NCBI RefSeq assembly: GCF_036250735.1
Contig: NZ_CP109430.1
Coordinates: 4,340,001 to 4,404,000, forward strand
Length of the DNA stretch: 64,000 nt
Origin: Streptosporangium sp. NBC_01495
GTDB lineage: Bacteria; Actinomycetota; Actinomycetes; Streptosporangiales; Streptosporangiaceae
Direction: 5' to 3'
This document shows positions 62,009 to 64,000 of the stretch, piece by piece. The notes below the pieces were generated by a model, which was given only the letters and a program-made list of their open reading frames with translations, made no database searches and was not told where the DNA came from. The position numbers were made by a program, and so were the translations under genes. Numbering within the stretch: position 1 is the stretch's first letter; every line of letters starts with the position of its first letter.

Positions 62009-63132
62009 GGTGAGCGGAGGCCGGTCATCGGCTCCGTGCCGCGCAGGGTCATAGACCCCCCGCCCGCCGGTAACCAGAGCGCACGCGGTCGCCGATCTCC
62101 CCGTAGAACCGCATTACGCAGGTTCATCCGCCCCGCCCTCCCTTGTCGATCAACGTGGCCGAGCCCAGGGGAGCGGTGTGCGGATCCGCCGTCAGCAGGT
62201 GATTCCAGATCGGGTGAAACAGGTTCAACAGAGGTTCATCACGGGCGTTCGCCTTCAGAGACTCCGGAAGCCCGCGTCGGCCGAAGATCGCCACCTTACC
62301 GGACCCCGGCCGCCATCCATCTCATGATCGCCACCATAGCCAGGGCGGGGCTGGATCGGTGGGCCATCTTGATGAGACGAAATCACGTGCGGGGCCACTT
62401 TGGTGAGACGAGGGCCACGTTCCGTGAGACAGGACAAAGAACGGAGAAGCTACAGATTTGGGCTGCCCACTTGATACCAGACAGAATTGACCTTCTGTAT
62501 GGTTAGAGCTGTTTTGTGCTGATAGGGCCTGTCCGGTGTGCCGTGCGGTTCTTTGCCCGCCGAGTGCTCCCCGCCGCCGCGGGAAGGCGGAGAACGGCGC
62601 GGTTCCCTCCCGGGTGCGCCATGGCGCCCGGAGTCCCTTTCCGTGCATAATCACCCCCGCTTGATCGTTTCGTCGAACAAGATCCACAAGCCGCCGGACT
62701 CCAAAATGATCAAGCGGTGGCGAGGTTCCGCCGGCGCGTGCCGCACGGGACCGTCCTGTCTCATTCGTAGATGTAGGGCCTCGCGTCCCACCTCGCCTGA
62801 TCGGTGATCATGGTCATCTCAAACGATCTGCTCGGCCGAGCGGTTTGTCTCATTTGCCCTGATTCGCTGAGCATCTTTTTTGCCTGTTTGATGGCAGCGG
62901 TTGTTATCGTCCTTGAGATCGGCGCGTGGGTGGCCTCTCCCCTGTGTTGTCAGGGTAAGTATTCGCTTTGGCGGACGAATATGGGCAGGTCAGCGCTATT
63001 GAAGATCCTCGCGACCGGCCAGCCGCTGTGGATCCGATGGTGGACCACTACCCCGGTTGGTGGTCTCACCGATGGGGCGCGGGCGTGATATCCAGGCCCA
63101 CGACGGCGGTAAGAAACCCTCCACGCCTGCCA
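62009..63132. other. Gene-poor stretch with mobile-element-like repeats
   Basis: There is no gene with family support. It contains three direct repeats of GGGCCA-N8-GAGAC type (62361-62431), inverted GTCTCA copies at 62758-62763 and 62847-62852, and an imperfect long hairpin pairing CCGCTTGATC (62657-62666) with GATCAAGCGG (62708-62717). The right part is AT-richer. It looks like decayed insertion-sequence ends. Confidence 0.4.
62361..62431 (+). repeat. Three direct 20-bp repeats resembling IS21-type ends
   Basis: GGGCCATCTTGATGAGACGA (62361-62380), GGGCCACTTTGGTGAGACGA (62392-62411) and GGGCCACGTTCCGTGAGACA (62412-62431). Repeated GGGCCA...TGAGAC motifs at element tips resemble the multiple transposase-binding sites of IS21-family elements. 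No transposase gene lies beside them. Confidence 0.6.
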
Positions 63133-63142
63133 TCAGGCGTGG
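63121..63142 (-). terminator. Terminator hairpin of the response regulator
   Basis: A perfect 9-bp stem CCACGCCTG / CAGGCGTGG with loop CCAT; it overlaps the stop codon (63133-63135) of the gene it would terminate. Confidence 0.7.
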
Positions 63143-63846
63143 TCGAGTGCGTCGAGTGCGTCGAGTGCTTGGCCAACCGCCGAACGGCCGGTCGAGCGTG
63201 GGGTGACCAGCCCGACCTCATAGGCGAGCACCACTGCCTGGACGCGGTCGCGGAGATCCAGCTTGCCCAGGATGCGCGCGACGTGGGTTTTCACCGTGGC
63301 CGGGCTGAGGACCAGCCGTTCGGCCAGCTCGGCGTTGCTCAACCCGGTGGCCATCAGGCGCAGCACCTCCAGCTCGCGGGGTGTCAGGTCGGACAGGTCG
63401 CGGTGGATCGCCTCGTCGGGGCGGGTGAAGCGCTCGACCAGGCGGCGGGTGATGGCGGGGGCGAGCAGGGCGTTGCCCGCGTGTACCACCCGGACCGCCG
63501 CCACGAGTTGCTCGGGGGTGACGTCCTTGAGCAGGAAGCCGCTGGCGCCTGCGGTCAGGGCGGCGTAGACGTATTGGTCGAGGTCGTAGGTGGTCAGGAT
63601 GAGGACGCGCGCCCCGCGGGTGTCGGCCGCGACGATCCGCCGGGTGGCCTCGATGCCGTCCATCTCGGGCATGCGGATGTCCATCAGGACCACGTCCGGG
63701 GCGGTCCGCTGGACGGCGGCGACGGCTTGGGCGCCGTTGGCCGCCTCGGCCGCCACCTCGATGCCGTCGGCGGTGAGGATCATGCCGAACCCGCTGCGCA
63801 CCAGCGCCTGGTCGTCGGCGATGACCACGCGCAGGGAGGCGCTCAC
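63133..63846 (-). CDS. NarL/FixJ-type response regulator
   Basis: A 237-residue two-component response regulator. The receiver domain carries the phosphoryl acceptor Asp56 in [13 protein letters not shown], with DD at 11-12 and Lys in FLLKDVTP; the C-terminal LuxR HTH reads [22 protein letters not shown] then [12 protein letters not shown]. The final residues are a short ALD repeat encoded by three CGAGTGCGT-type units. GTG 63846 overlaps the histidine kinase stop by four bases, so the pair is translated together. Its targets are unknown. Confidence 0.94.
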   Translation of the reverse strand: MSASLRVVIADDQALVRSGFGMILTADGIEVAAEAANGAQAVAAVQRTAPDVVLMDIRMPEMDGIEATRRIVAADTRGARVLILTTYDLDQYVYAALTAGASGFLLKDVTPEQLVAAVRVVHAGNALLAPAITRRLVERFTRPDEAIHRDLSDLTPRELEVLRLMATGLSNAELAERLVLSPATVKTHVARILGKLDLRDRVQAVVLAYEVGLVTPRSTGRSAVGQALDALDALDHA

Positions 63847-64000
63847 GTCGTGCTCCAGGGGAGGCGTGCGGTGACCAGATATCCGTCGCCGGTAGGTCCG
63901 GCACGCAGGCTGCCGCCGTAGATTGCCAGTCTTTCCCGTAGTCCGGCCAGTCCTCGGCCCTGCCCGCCTCCTGTTCGCGGCGCGCGTGCTCCGCCGGTGT
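63843..64000 (-). CDS. Sensor histidine kinase (3' end only)
   Basis: The last 51 codons of a NarX/DesK-type kinase, read from the window edge. The C-terminal ATPase G2 box is visible as [18 protein letters not shown], then the typical VTARLPW ending. The rest of the gene lies outside the window. The 4-nt overlap with the response regulator confirms a two-component operon in the order kinase, regulator. Confidence 0.85.
   Translation of the reverse strand, partial: TGGARAPRTGGGQGRGLAGLRERLAIYGGSLRAGPTGDGYLVTARLPWSTT

Noticed and set aside
62804..63088. Hydrophobic 94-codon open frame in the gene-poor stretch
   Set aside because: It has no ribosome site, crosses the insertion-sequence-like inverted repeats and ends in Trp/Thr-rich non-family sequence. 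It is not supported as a gene, though a small membrane peptide cannot be excluded.

Overview
The window is high-GC actinomycete chromosome: C/G-ending codons, many GTG starts, strong GGAGG-type ribosome binding sites, a SARP regulator, ECF sigma factors and F420/luciferase-type oxidoreductases. The gene mix (pentangular-type aromatic PKS, TipA-like MerR, many LLM enzymes) would suit Streptosporangiales such as Nonomuraea, Streptosporangium or Actinomadura, but the genus is a guess.

1-11.3 kb: one long plus-strand operon for an aromatic (type II) polyketide, entering the window mid-gene. It carries a TcmI-type cyclase, cupin cyclase, KS-alpha, KS-beta (chain length factor), ACP and a TcmN-type aromatase/cyclase. 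Two successive cassettes of DUF1772 membrane protein, SDR ketoreductase and small dimeric alpha+beta barrel protein follow, then a 6PGDH-fold reductase, an O-methyltransferase, an LLM oxidoreductase and RmlA (a dTDP-sugar entry enzyme). A 20-bp perfect hairpin ends the operon. 11.4-17.2 kb: SARP/NB-ARC regulator, EmrB-type exporter with divergent MarR, and a PEP-synthase-like ATP-grasp fragment; these look like the regulatory and export edge of the cluster.

17.2-33.1 kb: mixed accessory genes. These include an ECF42 sigma/DGPF/mycothiol-enzyme operon with a matching promoter, a Tat-exported serine hydrolase, a solitary condensation-domain protein coupled to a 78-codon ORF, a TetR/SDR pair with repeated operators, Spo0M, LLM enzymes, a secreted Ala-Pro-rich protein, an RsbW-like kinase, Ogt and an ECF sigma factor.

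33.1-58.8 kb: a run of drug-response modules, each with its own regulator and usually a visible operator: MarR/SnoaL remnant/epoxide hydrolase; TetR/DrrAB ABC exporter; MarR-SDR-MFS divergent to an RND pump; TipA-like MerR with an ABC exporter (19-bp-spacer promoters); TetR/quinone reductase (twin perfect palindromes); HxlR/MFS/PNPOx. Housekeeping purB, a GNAT, a DUF4037 and a DUF3817 protein sit among them, with a tyrosine recombinase and a CBM48 protein nearby.

58.8-64 kb: imine-reductase-like enzyme, large LuxR/ATPase regulator, small HTH protein, a roughly 1-kb gene-poor stretch with repeats resembling insertion-sequence ends, and a NarL-type response regulator with the 3' end of its histidine kinase at the window edge.

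The strongest leads are the duplicated tailoring cassette in the PKS operon, the degenerate PEP-synthase-like protein at its border, a pair of ~85-bp dispersed repeats bounding a 10-kb block, and the small ORF coupled to the solitary condensation domain. No tRNA, rRNA or CRISPR array was seen.
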